64,000 nt of DNA from positions 310,001 through 374,000 of the forward strand of contig NZ_FRDN01000006.1 of NCBI RefSeq assembly GCF_900143285.1, read 5' to 3'. A program made the translations under genes and the position numbers. The notes beneath the pieces were generated by a model. It saw only the letters and a list, made by a program, of their open reading frames with translations, made no database searches and had not been told where the DNA came from. Source of the stretch: Desulfitobacterium chlororespirans DSM 11544. GTDB taxonomy: Bacteria > Bacillota > Desulfitobacteriia > Desulfitobacteriales > Desulfitobacteriaceae. The first letter of the stretch is position 1, and each line of letters begins with the position of its first letter. This document shows, in pieces, positions 1 through 10,110 of the stretch.

Positions 1-2
1 AT

Positions 3-482
3 GAGGATGAACATTTATTCATCCGCTTTAATCAGGCGCAAATTGTGTTTCAGTTTGGAGCTGTCCATCTCCTCTCCCGTTTAATTGAAGGACAATTCCC
101 CAATTATAAACAAGTTATCCCCCAATCCTGCCAAACGAAGGTTTTATTATCAGCGAAACTTTTTCAAGACTCTGTAGAAAGAGCTTCTTTGTTAGCCCGG
201 GATGGGAGCCATACCAGTATTATCAAACTTTCAGTGGATACAGAACGACTGTCCATTGATCAGACCTCAGAATTAGGTAAGATTTCTGAGCAGATGGAAG
301 TAAAAAAAGAGGGCAATGACGTCAAGATTGCTTTTAATTCCAAATTTTTATTGGATGTGCTTAAAATTATTGATTCTGAAGAGATCGTTTTTGAATTGTC
401 GGGTTCTTACAGCCCGGGAATTATTCGTCCCGTTGATGATCCCAACTATCTCTATCTTGCTTTGCCTGTGCGGACCTCTTAA
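3..482 (+). CDS. dnaN: DNA polymerase III beta sliding clamp, C-terminal part (5' end outside window)
   Basis: This is the last 159 codons of the ring-shaped processivity clamp that tethers DNA polymerase III to DNA. The reading frame is open from base 3 with no start, so the gene begins upstream of the window. The visible part carries the clamp motif SRLIEGQFPNY near its start and ends YLALPVRTS, matching the C-terminal YLxxPxR tail of DnaN. A full clamp is about 365 residues, so roughly the last 40 percent is present (late domain 2 and domain 3). The stop lies 14 bp before recF. The small S4-domain gene yaaA/rlbA that often sits between dnaN and recF is absent. Confidence 0.96.
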   Translation, partial: EDEHLFIRFNQAQIVFQFGAVHLLSRLIEGQFPNYKQVIPQSCQTKVLLSAKLFQDSVERASLLARDGSHTSIIKLSVDTERLSIDQTSELGKISEQMEVKKEGNDVKIAFNSKFLLDVLKIIDSEEIVFELSGSYSPGIIRPVDDPNYLYLALPVRTS

Positions 483-496
483 GCCGGCTGCTTACT

Positions 497-1594
497 ATGG
501 AAATAAAATGGCTGCATTTAAAATCTTTTCGAAATTATCAGGATCAGGAAGTGGATTTTCGGCCAGGTTTAACGATCCTGCAAGGAGAAAATGGACAAGG
601 AAAGACCAATATCCTGGAAGGTATTTATTATCTTTTAACTGGAAAGTCCTACCGTGTCCATCGGGAGCAGGAACTGGCCCGCTGGGGAGAGAATGAATTC
701 CACCTCTACGGCGATTTCATCGTGCAGCGGCGAAAATTACGTTTAGAAAGCCATTATAAAGACAAAAGAAAAATTATTAAGATCAATCAAATTCCTTGTC
801 GAAAATTATCTGAATATGTCGGTACCATTAATGTGGTTTTTTTTTCACCGGATGACCTGGTGATGATCAAAGGCGGGCCGGCTGAGCGGAGACGTTTTTT
901 AGATTTACATATTGCTCAGCATCACTCCAAACATATTCAGCTTCTTAATGCCTATAACAAGGTGCTTCAGCAAAAAAATGCCCTCCTGAAACAAGGACAG
1001 GGAGGGAACAAAAGCCAGATTGCTCAGATTGAACTGTGGAATGAACAAATCCTCCGGATTGGCTCGGAAATTATCAGGAATCGCTGGGAGTTTACCGGCC
1101 TGCTTTCGCAAAAAGGCCAGGAAATCTATCGGCAGATTTCTTCAGGGAAAGAAGAGCTGACCATGGACTATCAGGCCTTGGGGAAAAATAATCTGGAGGA
1201 AGCTTTGGCTGCATTTCCTAAGCTCTTGGCAGAAAAGATGTCTTTGGAAATGGAAAGAAAGATGGTTTTAATCGGGCCCCATCGGGACGACATTCTTTTT
1301 AAGCTTAATGAGCGTTCGGCCCGTCTCTATGGCTCCCAAGGTCAGCAGCGCTCCATCGTTTTAAGTACTAAATTAGCGGAACTGGAAGTTATTCGCCAGG
1401 AAAAAGGCGACTATCCCTTGCTTTTGCTGGATGATGTGTTGTCTGAATTGGATCGATTTAGGAAAAGCTATTTATTAGACTATACAAAATCCTTGCAACA
1501 AACCATTATGACCATGACCAGTGCGGAAACCCTGACGCAAAGGGCATCCTTATTGCTCAAAGTAGAAAAAGGGCAGATTGGGAGGATTGATTAA
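497..1594 (+). CDS. recF: RecF, DNA replication/repair SMC-like ATPase
   Basis: RecF is a 365-residue ABC/SMC-like ATPase that loads RecA at gapped DNA together with RecO and RecR. Its Walker A loop GENGQGKT lies at residues 30-37. The ABC-type signature (YGSQGQQRS) and the Walker B segment (LLLLDDVLSELD) lie in the last 90 residues. Length is normal for the family. The ATG at 497 is the first in frame and puts the usual N-terminal KxLxLxxFRNY strand at the start. No strong Shine-Dalgarno is visible, so translation may be coupled to dnaN, whose stop is 14 bp upstream. recR is present near 52.9 kb. Confidence 0.97.
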   Translation: MEIKWLHLKSFRNYQDQEVDFRPGLTILQGENGQGKTNILEGIYYLLTGKSYRVHREQELARWGENEFHLYGDFIVQRRKLRLESHYKDKRKIIKINQIPCRKLSEYVGTINVVFFSPDDLVMIKGGPAERRRFLDLHIAQHHSKHIQLLNAYNKVLQQKNALLKQGQGGNKSQIAQIELWNEQILRIGSEIIRNRWEFTGLLSQKGQEIYRQISSGKEELTMDYQALGKNNLEEALAAFPKLLAEKMSLEMERKMVLIGPHRDDILFKLNERSARLYGSQGQQRSIVLSTKLAELEVIRQEKGDYPLLLLDDVLSELDRFRKSYLLDYTKSLQQTIMTMTSAETLTQRASLLLKVEKGQIGRID

Positions 1595-1597
1595 TTT

Positions 1598-1855
1598 ATG
1601 TTTTTACATTTAGGCGGCGATATCCTGATTAATCAGGAAAAGATCATTGCTATTCTGGATTTGGAGACGGCGATGAGAAATTCAATTTCAGAGAATTTTT
1701 TAAATAAAATTAAAGAAAAACAAAAAATAAACTACATATCCGAAAAAGGTAAAGAAAAATCTTTAATTATTGCCAGCGACGGCAATTATTTTTCCCCTAT
1801 ATCATCAAGCACCTTATTAAAGCGATCCAGCTCCATGATCATCGGTGAAGAATAG
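1598..1855 (+). CDS. remB: RemB-like DUF370 protein
   Basis: An 85-residue protein starting 3 bp after the recF stop. The N-terminus MFLHLGGDILINQEKIIAI and the sequence LIIASDGNYFSPIS are typical of the DUF370/extracellular matrix regulator (RemA/RemB, YaaB) family. Position between recF and gyrB matches yaaB/remB in Bacillus subtilis. RemA-type proteins bind DNA and activate matrix and osmoprotection genes; the role of RemB is less clear, so a regulatory function here is inferred from family and position. A hairpin follows its stop, so it probably ends the dnaN-recF-remB transcript. Confidence 0.85.
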   Translation: MFLHLGGDILINQEKIIAILDLETAMRNSISENFLNKIKEKQKINYISEKGKEKSLIIASDGNYFSPISSSTLLKRSSSMIIGEE

Positions 1856-1865
1856 TAAGGATCAA

Positions 1866-1903
1866 AAAGAAACCTCTCTAAGTCTGCAGTGAGGTTTCTT
1901 TGA
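1866..1903 (+). terminator. Hairpin terminator after remB
   Basis: An 11-bp perfect stem (AAAGAAACCTC paired with GAGGTTTCTTT, 1866-1876 with 1891-1901) with a 14-nt loop sits 11 bp after the remB stop and just upstream of the gyrB promoter. The T run is short, so termination may be partial. Confidence 0.7.
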
Positions 1904-1931
1904 TTGTGTTAGCCGGGGATAAATCCTTTAT

Positions 1932-1960
1932 TTGAATAAAGGGTTGAAAGGTCGTATAAT
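1932..1960 (+). promoter_or_regulatory. Sigma-A type promoter for gyrB-gyrA
   Basis: TTGAAT at 1932-1937 and TATAAT at 1955-1960 are separated by exactly 17 bp, lying 46 bp before the gyrB start codon. This fits a housekeeping promoter for the gyrBA operon. Confidence 0.7.
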
Positions 1961-1979
1961 TAAAAGGTTAGCTGTATAA

Positions 1980-3941
<1,962 letters not shown>

Positions 3942-3954
3942 GGGAGGATAGCAC

Positions 3955-6441
3955 ATGTCGACTGAAATTCAGGGAGGAAAGATTCTCCCTATCGAAATAT
4001 CGGAAGAACTAAAAAAATCGTTTATCGATTATTCCATGAGTGTTATCGTCAGCCGGGCTTTGCCGGATGTACGGGATGGTTTAAAACCGGTTCATCGCCG
4101 CATTATCTATACCCTGCATGAATTGGGGATGACTCCTAATAAGCCTTACAGTAAATCCGCCCGTCTGGTGGGGGATTGCATGGGTAAATTCCACCCTCAT
4201 GGGGATTCCTCTATCTATGATGCGGTAGTTCGGCTGGCTCAGGATTTTTCCACCCGTTATCCCTTGATCGACGGACATGGCAATTTTGGCTCGGTTGACG
4301 GTGATTCAGCTGCGGCTATGCGTTATACGGAAGCAAGAATGGCTAAAATCACTCAATATATGCTGGCCGATATCGATAAGGATACGGTGAATTTTCAACC
4401 TAACTATGATGAGCGGGAACAAGAGCCCAAGGTGATGCCGGCTAAATTCCCCAATCTCTTGGTTAACGGTTCGGCAGGAATTGCGGTGGGGATGGCTACA
4501 AATATCCCTCCCCATAATCTCACGGAAGTGATTGAGGGAACGATTGCTCAGATCGATAATCCTGACATCGAGATTAAAGAACTGATGACCTATATCAAGG
4601 GACCTGATTTTCCTACCGGCGCCTCCATTATGGGAACGGAAGGGATTATCTCTGCTTATAGAACCGGTAAAGGAAGCTTTAGAATCCGTGCCAAAGCCCA
4701 TGTTGAGGAGATGGAGAAATCCGGGAAAATGCGGATTATCGTGACTGAGATTCCTTATATGGTGAACAAGGCCCGCTTGGTTGAAAAAATTGCTGAACTG
4801 GTTCGCGAGAAAAGGATCGAAGGCATTACGGATCTCCGGGATGAATCGGATCGGACCGGGATGCGGATTGTCATGGAACTGCGCCGGGACATCAATCCTC
4901 AGGTGCTTCTCAATCAGCTCTATAAGCATACCCAGATGGAAGACAGCTTCGGGGTCAATATTTTAGCCTTAGTGGACGGTCAGCCGAAAGTTCTTAATCT
5001 TAAACAAATTATTCATCACTTTATTGAACACCAAAAAGATGTAATTGTGCGCAGAACCCGCTTTGAGCTGAATAAAGCTGAAGCTGAAGCCCATATTTTA
5101 GAGGGTTTGAGAATAGCCCTGGATTATATCGATGAAGTGATCAGTATTATCCGGACTTCCGCTGATGAGCAGAGCGCCAAAGATAATTTAATGTCTCGCT
5201 TCGGACTTAGTGACAAGCAATCCCAGGCTATTGTCGATATGCGCCTGAAACGGCTGACCGGCTTGGAACGGGAGAAGATTGAAGAGCAGTATCAAAAAAT
5301 TCAAGAGACCATTGCCTATTTAAAAGCAGTTCTCAATTCAGAGCAAATGGTGCTCAATATTATTAAGCAAGAGCTGCAAGAGGTCAAAGAAAAATTCGGT
5401 GATGAACGGCGTACGGAGATTTCTTTTGATGCCACCCATATGAACATCGAGGATTTAATCGATGATGAAGAAGTGGTCATCACCATGTCCCACAGGGGAT
5501 ATATCAAGAGGATGCCTCTGAATACCTACAAAAGCCAACGGCGCGGGGGTAAAGGTGTCCATGGCATGGCCACCCGGGAAGAGGATTTCGTGGAGAAGAT
5601 CTTTACCACCTCGACCCATCAATATATTCTCTTCTTTACCACCCGGGGCAAGGTGTATCGTTTAAAAGCTCATGAAATTCCCGAAGCAGGCCGTACAGGC
5701 AAAGGAACGGCACTTGTCAATCTCTTAAGCATTAATCCCAGTGAAGAAAAGATCACCGCTGTGTTATCCATCAGAAAGTATAATGAGGATTTCCATCTCT
5801 TTATGGCCACCAGGAATGGGATTGTCAAGAAGACCTTGCTGAAGGAGTATGACTCACCTCGCAAAGACGGCTTAATTGCCATCAGTTTAAGCGGTGATGA
5901 TGAACTGATCGGAGTTCGTTTAACCAAGCCTGATGAGCATATCATCATAGCAACTAAAAATGGTTTATGTATTCGTTTCCTGGAGTCTGATGTACGTCAA
6001 ATGGGCAGAACCGCTCATGGAGTCAAAGGGATTTCTTTGGCAAAAGGGGACCTTGTGGTGAGTATGGATGTGATATATGAGGAAGAAGTGGAAATACTAT
6101 CCATGACAGAGCAAGGCTTCTCCAAGCGGACCAGTCTCTCTGAGTATAGAGTGCAGGGACGGGGCGGCAAGGGAATCATTGCTACCAAGCTCAATGCTAA
6201 AACAGGTAAACTGGTGGGGCTTAAGGTGATGAGACCTGAAAACGATATGATGATCATCACTGAAGATGGAATTATCATCCGTCAGGAAGTATCCGGTATT
6301 TCCAAACAAGGTCGTTCAGCCCAGGGAGTTATGGCCATGAGAACCGGTGAAAGCAAAGTGGTAGCTATTGCTGTCGTTGACAATAAAGAAGATACTGAAG
6401 AACCAGAATTAGAATTAGAAGAAATAGAATCTGAGGAATAA
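3955..6441 (+). CDS. gyrA: DNA gyrase subunit A
   Basis: GyrA is the DNA-breaking subunit of gyrase. The 828-residue protein has the catalytic tyrosine in AAMRYTEARM (Tyr124) and the quinolone-determining region HPHGDSSIYD with Ser85 in the usual sensitive state. The GyrA box QRRGGKG at about 528-534 marks it as gyrase rather than topoisomerase IV. The C-terminal beta-pinwheel repeats end in an acidic Glu-rich tail that may tune wrapping. GGGAGG lies before the ATG. Transcribed with gyrB. Confidence 0.97.
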   Translation: MSTEIQGGKILPIEISEELKKSFIDYSMSVIVSRALPDVRDGLKPVHRRIIYTLHELGMTPNKPYSKSARLVGDCMGKFHPHGDSSIYDAVVRLAQDFSTRYPLIDGHGNFGSVDGDSAAAMRYTEARMAKITQYMLADIDKDTVNFQPNYDEREQEPKVMPAKFPNLLVNGSAGIAVGMATNIPPHNLTEVIEGTIAQIDNPDIEIKELMTYIKGPDFPTGASIMGTEGIISAYRTGKGSFRIRAKAHVEEMEKSGKMRIIVTEIPYMVNKARLVEKIAELVREKRIEGITDLRDESDRTGMRIVMELRRDINPQVLLNQLYKHTQMEDSFGVNILALVDGQPKVLNLKQIIHHFIEHQKDVIVRRTRFELNKAEAEAHILEGLRIALDYIDEVISIIRTSADEQSAKDNLMSRFGLSDKQSQAIVDMRLKRLTGLEREKIEEQYQKIQETIAYLKAVLNSEQMVLNIIKQELQEVKEKFGDERRTEISFDATHMNIEDLIDDEEVVITMSHRGYIKRMPLNTYKSQRRGGKGVHGMATREEDFVEKIFTTSTHQYILFFTTRGKVYRLKAHEIPEAGRTGKGTALVNLLSINPSEEKITAVLSIRKYNEDFHLFMATRNGIVKKTLLKEYDSPRKDGLIAISLSGDDELIGVRLTKPDEHIIIATKNGLCIRFLESDVRQMGRTAHGVKGISLAKGDLVVSMDVIYEEEVEILSMTEQGFSKRTSLSEYRVQGRGGKGIIATKLNAKTGKLVGLKVMRPENDMMIITEDGIIIRQEVSGISKQGRSAQGVMAMRTGESKVVAIAVVDNKEDTEEPELELEEIESEE

Positions 6442-6501
6442 TCTCAATATAATATAAGGCCAGTGTTTTAAGTAGGAACCGTCTCACTGTGCAGAGAGTC
6501 A

Positions 6502-6530
6502 GTACTCTGTACCACTGTGGTACAGAGTAC
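6502..6530. repeat. 29-bp perfect palindrome after gyrA
   Basis: Two 14-base arms (6502-6515 and 6517-6530, starting GTACTCTGTACCAC) are exact reverse complements around a single central T. As RNA it would fold to an 11- to 13-bp hairpin with a tiny loop. No T tract follows on either strand, so it is not a classic terminator. It sits 60 bp after gyrA and 23 bp before the PdxT-like gene. Confidence 0.85.
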
Positions 6531-6553
6531 GAGCAGAATGGGGCTGATTATCC

Positions 6554-7120
6554 ATGAATGAGAGGATCGGAGTATTATCTCTGGAGGGAACCGATCATGA
6601 TCCTTGCCGGTTTTTGAGGCAATTAGGGTGCGAAGTGATTAAGGTTCAGCAAAGGGAAGATTTAATCGATATTCAGGGTTTAATCATGACAGGCACAGGA
6701 AATAAGGCGAACAATCTTGGGCAACCTGGTCTGGGAGATAGGATTAAGGAATTAGCCATGACGGATTTTCCTATTTTCGGGCTATCGGCCGGAATGGTTT
6801 TATTGAGCAAAGAATCTCCCGGTCAGGGAAATGATCGGCTGGGGCTGATGGATTTGACGGTGACTAAGGAACCTATGGCGGGAAGGACGGAGGCTTATTT
6901 AACCATTCCGGCTTTAGGACTCACACCGCTGAAGGCGATCTTCAATGATGCTCCTTATATTCAGGAAATTGCCCCTAATGTAGGGATTTTAGCAGAATAT
7001 AATGGTAAAATAGTCTTTGTACGACAAGGCAACATGTTAGCTAGTGCCTTTCATCCTGGACAAACAGAGGATGACCGCATTTACCGTTATTTTCTGGATA
7101 TCGTCAATGGACAAATCTAA
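6554..7120 (+). CDS. PdxT-like glutamine amidotransferase homolog lacking catalytic residues
   Basis: The 188-residue protein aligns by eye with PdxT, the glutaminase subunit of pyridoxal 5'-phosphate synthase: IGVLSLEG near the start, PIFGxxAGxxLL in the middle and FHPxxTxDxRIxxYFL at the end. The catalytic Cys of GTCAG is replaced by Ser78 (FGLSAG), the Glu of the HPE triad by Gly169 (HPG), and the PGGES oxyanion strand reads MTGTGNK. It is therefore unlikely to hydrolyse glutamine. No pdxS is adjacent, although pdxS-pdxT-serS is a known order in Firmicutes. The reading frame is intact, so it is a divergent, possibly repurposed relic rather than an obvious pseudogene. The stop directly precedes the serS leader. 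Confidence 0.75.
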   Translation: MNERIGVLSLEGTDHDPCRFLRQLGCEVIKVQQREDLIDIQGLIMTGTGNKANNLGQPGLGDRIKELAMTDFPIFGLSAGMVLLSKESPGQGNDRLGLMDLTVTKEPMAGRTEAYLTIPALGLTPLKAIFNDAPYIQEIAPNVGILAEYNGKIVFVRQGNMLASAFHPGQTEDDRIYRYFLDIVNGQI

Positions 7121-7150
7121 ATGGAAGTGGTCAGATATGGAGGATTTCAG

Positions 7151-8416
7151 ATGCTAGATCTCAAATTTGTACGCACGAACCCCGAAATAGTTAAGGAAGC
7201 GCTTAAAAAAAGAAATTCCAATGTCAGCTTGGATGATTTTCTGGAACAAGAAGAAGAGCGCCGCAAGCTTCTTTTTGAAGTGGAATCATTAAAAGCCAAG
7301 CGAAACACGGTCTCTGAAGAGGTAGGGCGCCGGAAAAAACATGGGGAAGATGCGGAACAGCTTATTTTAGAGATGCGGGAAGTGGGACAAAAAGTTAAGA
7401 ATCTCGAAGATAAATTAGGTGAGATTGAGCAGAGCATGGAAGCTGTGCTCTATGAGATTCCTAATATTCCTCATCAATCAGTTCCTGTAGGAGCTGATGA
7501 GGAGGCCAATGTTCAGGTTCGCGCCTGGGGGAATCCCCGTTCCTTTGATTTTGAGCCCTTAGCTCATTATGAGATCGGTGAAAAGCTGGACATCCTGGAT
7601 TTTGCCCGGGCAGGGAAGGTTACAGGAGCTCGCTTTACTTTTTATAAAGGTTTAGGTGCTAAGCTGGAAAGAGCCTTAATCAGCTTTATGCTGGACCGGC
7701 ATAGCGCTAAAGGATATGTGGAAGTTCTGCCTCCTTATATGGTTCATCGCAATTCTATGATTGGTACCGGGCAGCTTCCTAAGTTTGAAGAAGATGCTTT
7801 TAAGGTGGCGGGAACCGATTATTTCTTAATTCCTACTGCCGAAGTCCCGGTCACCAACATGTATCGGGAAGAAATCCTGGAAGCCGAGCAATTGCCGATT
7901 CATCACTGTGCCTATAGTGCTTGTTTCCGTGCGGAAGCAGGTTCGGCAGGCCGGGATACCCGGGGTCTGATCCGGCAGCATCAATTTAATAAAGTGGAAC
8001 TGGTGAAGTTTGCCTTTCCTGAAAATTCTTATGAGGAACTGGAGTCCTTAACCCGGGATGCGGAGAGTATTCTCCAGGAGCTTGAGCTTCCCTATCGGGT
8101 GATGGCTCTATCTACGGGGGATCTGGGCTTTACTTCAGCCAAGACTTACGATCTGGAAGTATGGCTGCCCAGCTTTAATACTTACCGGGAGATTTCTTCC
8201 TGTAGCAATTTTGAAGATTTTCAGGCCCGCCGGGCCAATATTCGCTTCCGCCGGGCACCGAAAGCCAAGCCTGAGTTTCTCCATACTCTCAATGGCAGTG
8301 GTTTAGCCATCGGCCGCACGGTTTCCGCCATTCTTGAAAATTATCAGGAAGCTGACGGCAGAGTGAGAGTTCCTAAAGCGCTTCAGCCTTATTTGGGCGT
8401 CGAGTATATTGGGTAG
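7151..8416 (+). CDS. serS: Seryl-tRNA synthetase
   Basis: SerRS charges tRNA-Ser with serine. The 421-residue protein begins [12 protein letters not shown], the standard SerRS N-terminus, followed by the long antiparallel coiled coil that grips the tRNA-Ser variable arm (about residues 25-105). Class II motif 2 ([15 protein letters not shown]) and motif 3 ([19 protein letters not shown]) are intact. The ATG at 7151 is chosen over an in-frame ATG at 7121 because GGAGG lies 7 bp upstream and the family starts here. Three tRNA-Ser genes occur in this window, two of them just downstream. No T-box leader is visible. Confidence 0.97.
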   Translation: MLDLKFVRTNPEIVKEALKKRNSNVSLDDFLEQEEERRKLLFEVESLKAKRNTVSEEVGRRKKHGEDAEQLILEMREVGQKVKNLEDKLGEIEQSMEAVLYEIPNIPHQSVPVGADEEANVQVRAWGNPRSFDFEPLAHYEIGEKLDILDFARAGKVTGARFTFYKGLGAKLERALISFMLDRHSAKGYVEVLPPYMVHRNSMIGTGQLPKFEEDAFKVAGTDYFLIPTAEVPVTNMYREEILEAEQLPIHHCAYSACFRAEAGSAGRDTRGLIRQHQFNKVELVKFAFPENSYEELESLTRDAESILQELELPYRVMALSTGDLGFTSAKTYDLEVWLPSFNTYREISSCSNFEDFQARRANIRFRRAPKAKPEFLHTLNGSGLAIGRTVSAILENYQEADGRVRVPKALQPYLGVEYIG

Positions 8417-8486
8417 TTGCATTAGCTGGTAAGGTTTATAGTGATTAGGTAATAGTGATTAGATTATAGTTGTTGTATTATAGTGC

Positions 8487-8534
8487 TTATGTAAATTTAC
8501 AAGAATAAACATGGAGAAGAGAAAGTTTACATAA
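8487..8534. repeat. Inverted repeat upstream of tRNA cluster
   Basis: TTATGTAAA (8487-8495) and TTTACATAA (8526-8534) are perfect 9-bp inverted arms separated by 30 bp, in the AT-rich spacer between serS and the tRNA promoter. It could be an operator or a weak stem; nothing ties it to a known regulator. Confidence 0.4.
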
Positions 8535-8587
8535 GGAATCATTCTGCGTGCTTTCTCGATTCCCTAAAATTAGATAGATCTTGAACA

Positions 8588-8616
8588 TTTACAGAGGAAA
8601 AATTTTATGCTATACT
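8588..8616 (+). promoter_or_regulatory. Promoter for tRNA-Ser/tRNA-Arg/tadA
   Basis: TTTACA at 8588-8593 and TATACT at 8611-8616 are spaced by 17 bp, 17 bp before the first tRNA base. This is a good housekeeping promoter for the tRNA cluster. Confidence 0.7.
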
Positions 8617-8633
8617 AAATTTCGTCACGTCAC

Positions 8634-8722
8634 GGAGGGGTGTCCGAGTGGTTTAAGGAGCCGGTCTTGAAAACCGGTGACTCCGCAAGGGGCCGTGGGT
8701 TCGAATCCCACCCCCTCCGCCA
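8634..8722 (+). tRNA. tRNA-Ser (anticodon UGA)
   Basis: Acceptor stem GGAGGGG pairs with CCCCTCC, and the T arm is GTGGG-TTCGAAT-CCCAC. The anticodon stem CCGGT/ACCGG holds loop CTTGAAA, giving anticodon TGA (reads UCA). The long variable arm is typical of tRNA-Ser. CCA is encoded at 8720-8722. Confidence 0.97.
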
Positions 8723-8804
8723 TTATGGAGTTCTGAAGTTCGTAGTTCGATACGCGAGTTACGGACTTTTTTACAATAATAATGTGGTTGTGCAAACCAA
8801 ATTT

Positions 8805-8883
8805 GGCCTCGTAGCTCAGGTGGATAGAGCGGGGGTTTCCTAAACCCTGTCTTGCGGGGGTTCGAGTCCTCCCGGGGCCACCA
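8805..8883 (+). tRNA. tRNA-Arg (anticodon CCU)
   Basis: Acceptor GGCCTCG pairs with CGGGGCC (one G-U). The D arm GCTC/GAGC is clear, the anticodon loop TTCCTAA gives CCT (reads AGG), and the T loop is TTCGAGT. CCA is encoded at 8881-8883. It sits 17 bp before tadA. Confidence 0.95.
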
Positions 8884-8899
8884 TTAATACAGAGGTATT

Positions 8900-9346
8900 A
8901 TGAATCATCAGGACTATATGCGCTTAGCCCTTGAAGAAGCTGAAATCGCCTTTGCCCAGGGAGAAGTTCCCATCGGGGCAGTGGTGGTGCATAAGGGAGA
9001 AGTCATTGCCAAGGCTCATAATGAAAAAGAGCTAAGGCAGGATCCCACGGCCCATGCTGAAGTTTTGGCTGTACAGCGGGCAACTCAGGCCTTGGGAGTT
9101 TGGCGTCTTTCTGAAGCCACTCTCTATGTGACCCTGGAACCTTGCCCAATGTGCGCCGGTAGTTTGGTTCAGGCCCGCCTAAAAACCCTTGTCTTTGGCG
9201 CGGCTGATCTTAAAGGCGGAGCAGTAGGTTCTGTGACCAATGTTCTGGATGTGAACCGCTGGAACCACCGTGTGGAGGTGGTGGCGGGGGTATTGGAAGA
9301 AGAGTGTGCCCAGATTCTGAAGGATTTCTTTCGGAAGCTAAGGTAA
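8900..9346 (+). CDS. tadA: tRNA(Arg) adenosine-34 deaminase TadA
   Basis: TadA converts adenosine 34 to inosine in the anticodon of tRNA-Arg(ACG). The 148-residue zinc enzyme shows the deaminase motif HAE (His52, catalytic Glu54) and the second zinc motif PCPMC (Cys82, Cys85). The family signature GEVPIGAVVV is at 21-30. An AGAGGT ribosome site precedes the ATG. It lies between tRNA genes and is probably co-transcribed with them. Confidence 0.96.
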   Translation: MNHQDYMRLALEEAEIAFAQGEVPIGAVVVHKGEVIAKAHNEKELRQDPTAHAEVLAVQRATQALGVWRLSEATLYVTLEPCPMCAGSLVQARLKTLVFGAADLKGGAVGSVTNVLDVNRWNHRVEVVAGVLEEECAQILKDFFRKLR

Positions 9347-9403
9347 AGTTTAATTTGCTTAAATGAGAATAAAGTAGTGATTGTCATTTAAGCTTTATAG
9401 TGT

Positions 9404-9492
9404 GGAGGAGTATCGAAGTGGTCATAACGGGGCTGACTCGAAATCAGTTGACGGGCAACCGTCCGTGGGTTCGAATCCCACCTCCTCCGCCA
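9404..9492 (+). tRNA. tRNA-Ser (anticodon CGA)
   Basis: Acceptor GGAGGAG pairs with CTCCTCC. The anticodon loop CTCGAAA gives CGA (reads UCG). There is a long variable arm, and the T arm is GTGGG/CCCAC with loop TTCGAAT. CCA is encoded at 9490-9492. Its 3' end from 9472 onward is duplicated 176 bp downstream. Confidence 0.97.
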
Positions 9493-9503
9493 TTGTAAAT
9501 GAG

Positions 9504-9534
9504 ATCCGCATTAGTAAGTTAATGCGGATTTTTT
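9504..9534 (+). terminator. Terminator of tRNA-Ser(CGA)
   Basis: ATCCGCATTA (9504-9513) pairs perfectly with TAATGCGGAT (9520-9529), followed by a T run. A second copy at 9680-9710 has matched changes on both arms (C-G to T-A), so pairing is preserved. Confidence 0.9.
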
Positions 9535-9555
9535 GTTGGAATAGAGAGGGTTGAA

Positions 9556-9660
9556 GAGGTGGGATTCGAACGGGAGGGAGATAAAAAATGCGCCCTTAGG
9601 AAGCATTTTTCCCGACCCGGCGTGATAGCGAGGGAATCCGAGCGGAGCGAATCCCACCTC
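9556..9660. repeat. Nested inverted repeat built on the tRNA 3' end
   Basis: GAGGTGGGATTCG (9556-9568) is the exact reverse complement of CGAATCCCACCTC (9648-9660), which is tRNA-Ser T-arm sequence. Inside it, AAAAATGC and GCATTTTT form a second stem around 9585-9610. The whole could extrude as a long hairpin next to the duplicated tRNA end. Confidence 0.75.
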
Positions 9661-9712
9661 CTCCGCCATTGTAAACGAGATCCGTATTAGCGAGCTAATA
9701 CGGATTTTTTGT

Positions 9713-10110
9713 CTCTTCCCTTAAAATCCGGCAATTTGGAAAATCGCGAAGCCTGCTTCCTAATTTTTAAAAAGGGCGAATTTTCAACACGGCTTTCGAC
9801 TGGATAATAAATATTCAGTAAGGTTACTACCTCATGCGTACCGTGACTTGGATGGCATATGGATTTGGGACATCTTAATCTTAAATAAAACTTTACACAA
9901 CTGAATCAAAACTATTATAATTGCAATGATATGTGATGGTTTGAATTGATATAAATATGGTTGTGTTAATTTATACTTGGTTACTTAATTATAAATGGGA
10001 TGCCGCTTTATAGGGAAACGCATTATCCTTCGGTTTAGCACATCAATCTCAACAGCTTCAGGAGCTTATGGGGAGATTTGAACTTTAATAGATAAAGGGG
10101 ATTAAGGTGA
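9713..10110. other. Non-coding spacer before the LysR gene
   Basis: About 400 bp of AT-rich sequence after the second terminator copy. I see no convincing ORF, RNA fold or repeat in it. The LysR promoter must lie at its right end, but no clear -35/-10 pair stands out. Confidence 0.5.

Larger units (their letters stand above)
9472..9712 (+). repeat. 65-bp direct repeat of the tRNA-Ser 3' end plus terminator
   Basis: Bases 9472-9536 (tRNA T loop, acceptor 3' strand, CCA, spacer and terminator) recur gap-free at 9648-9712 with 6 differences in 65. Only 111 bp lie between the copies. A tRNA 3' end copied downstream is the usual scar of an integrase that targets tRNA genes, but no integrase or cargo remains here. 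Confidence 0.85.

Noticed and set aside
6442-6553. Possible T-box leader for serS
   Set aside because: Too short, no specifier loop or T-box consensus (TGGNACCGCG) seen; only the 29-bp palindrome is present.
8640-8843. A 67-codon + strand reading frame over the tRNA-Ser and tRNA-Arg genes
   Set aside because: It is the translation of tRNA sequence and spacer; no ribosome site and no family match.
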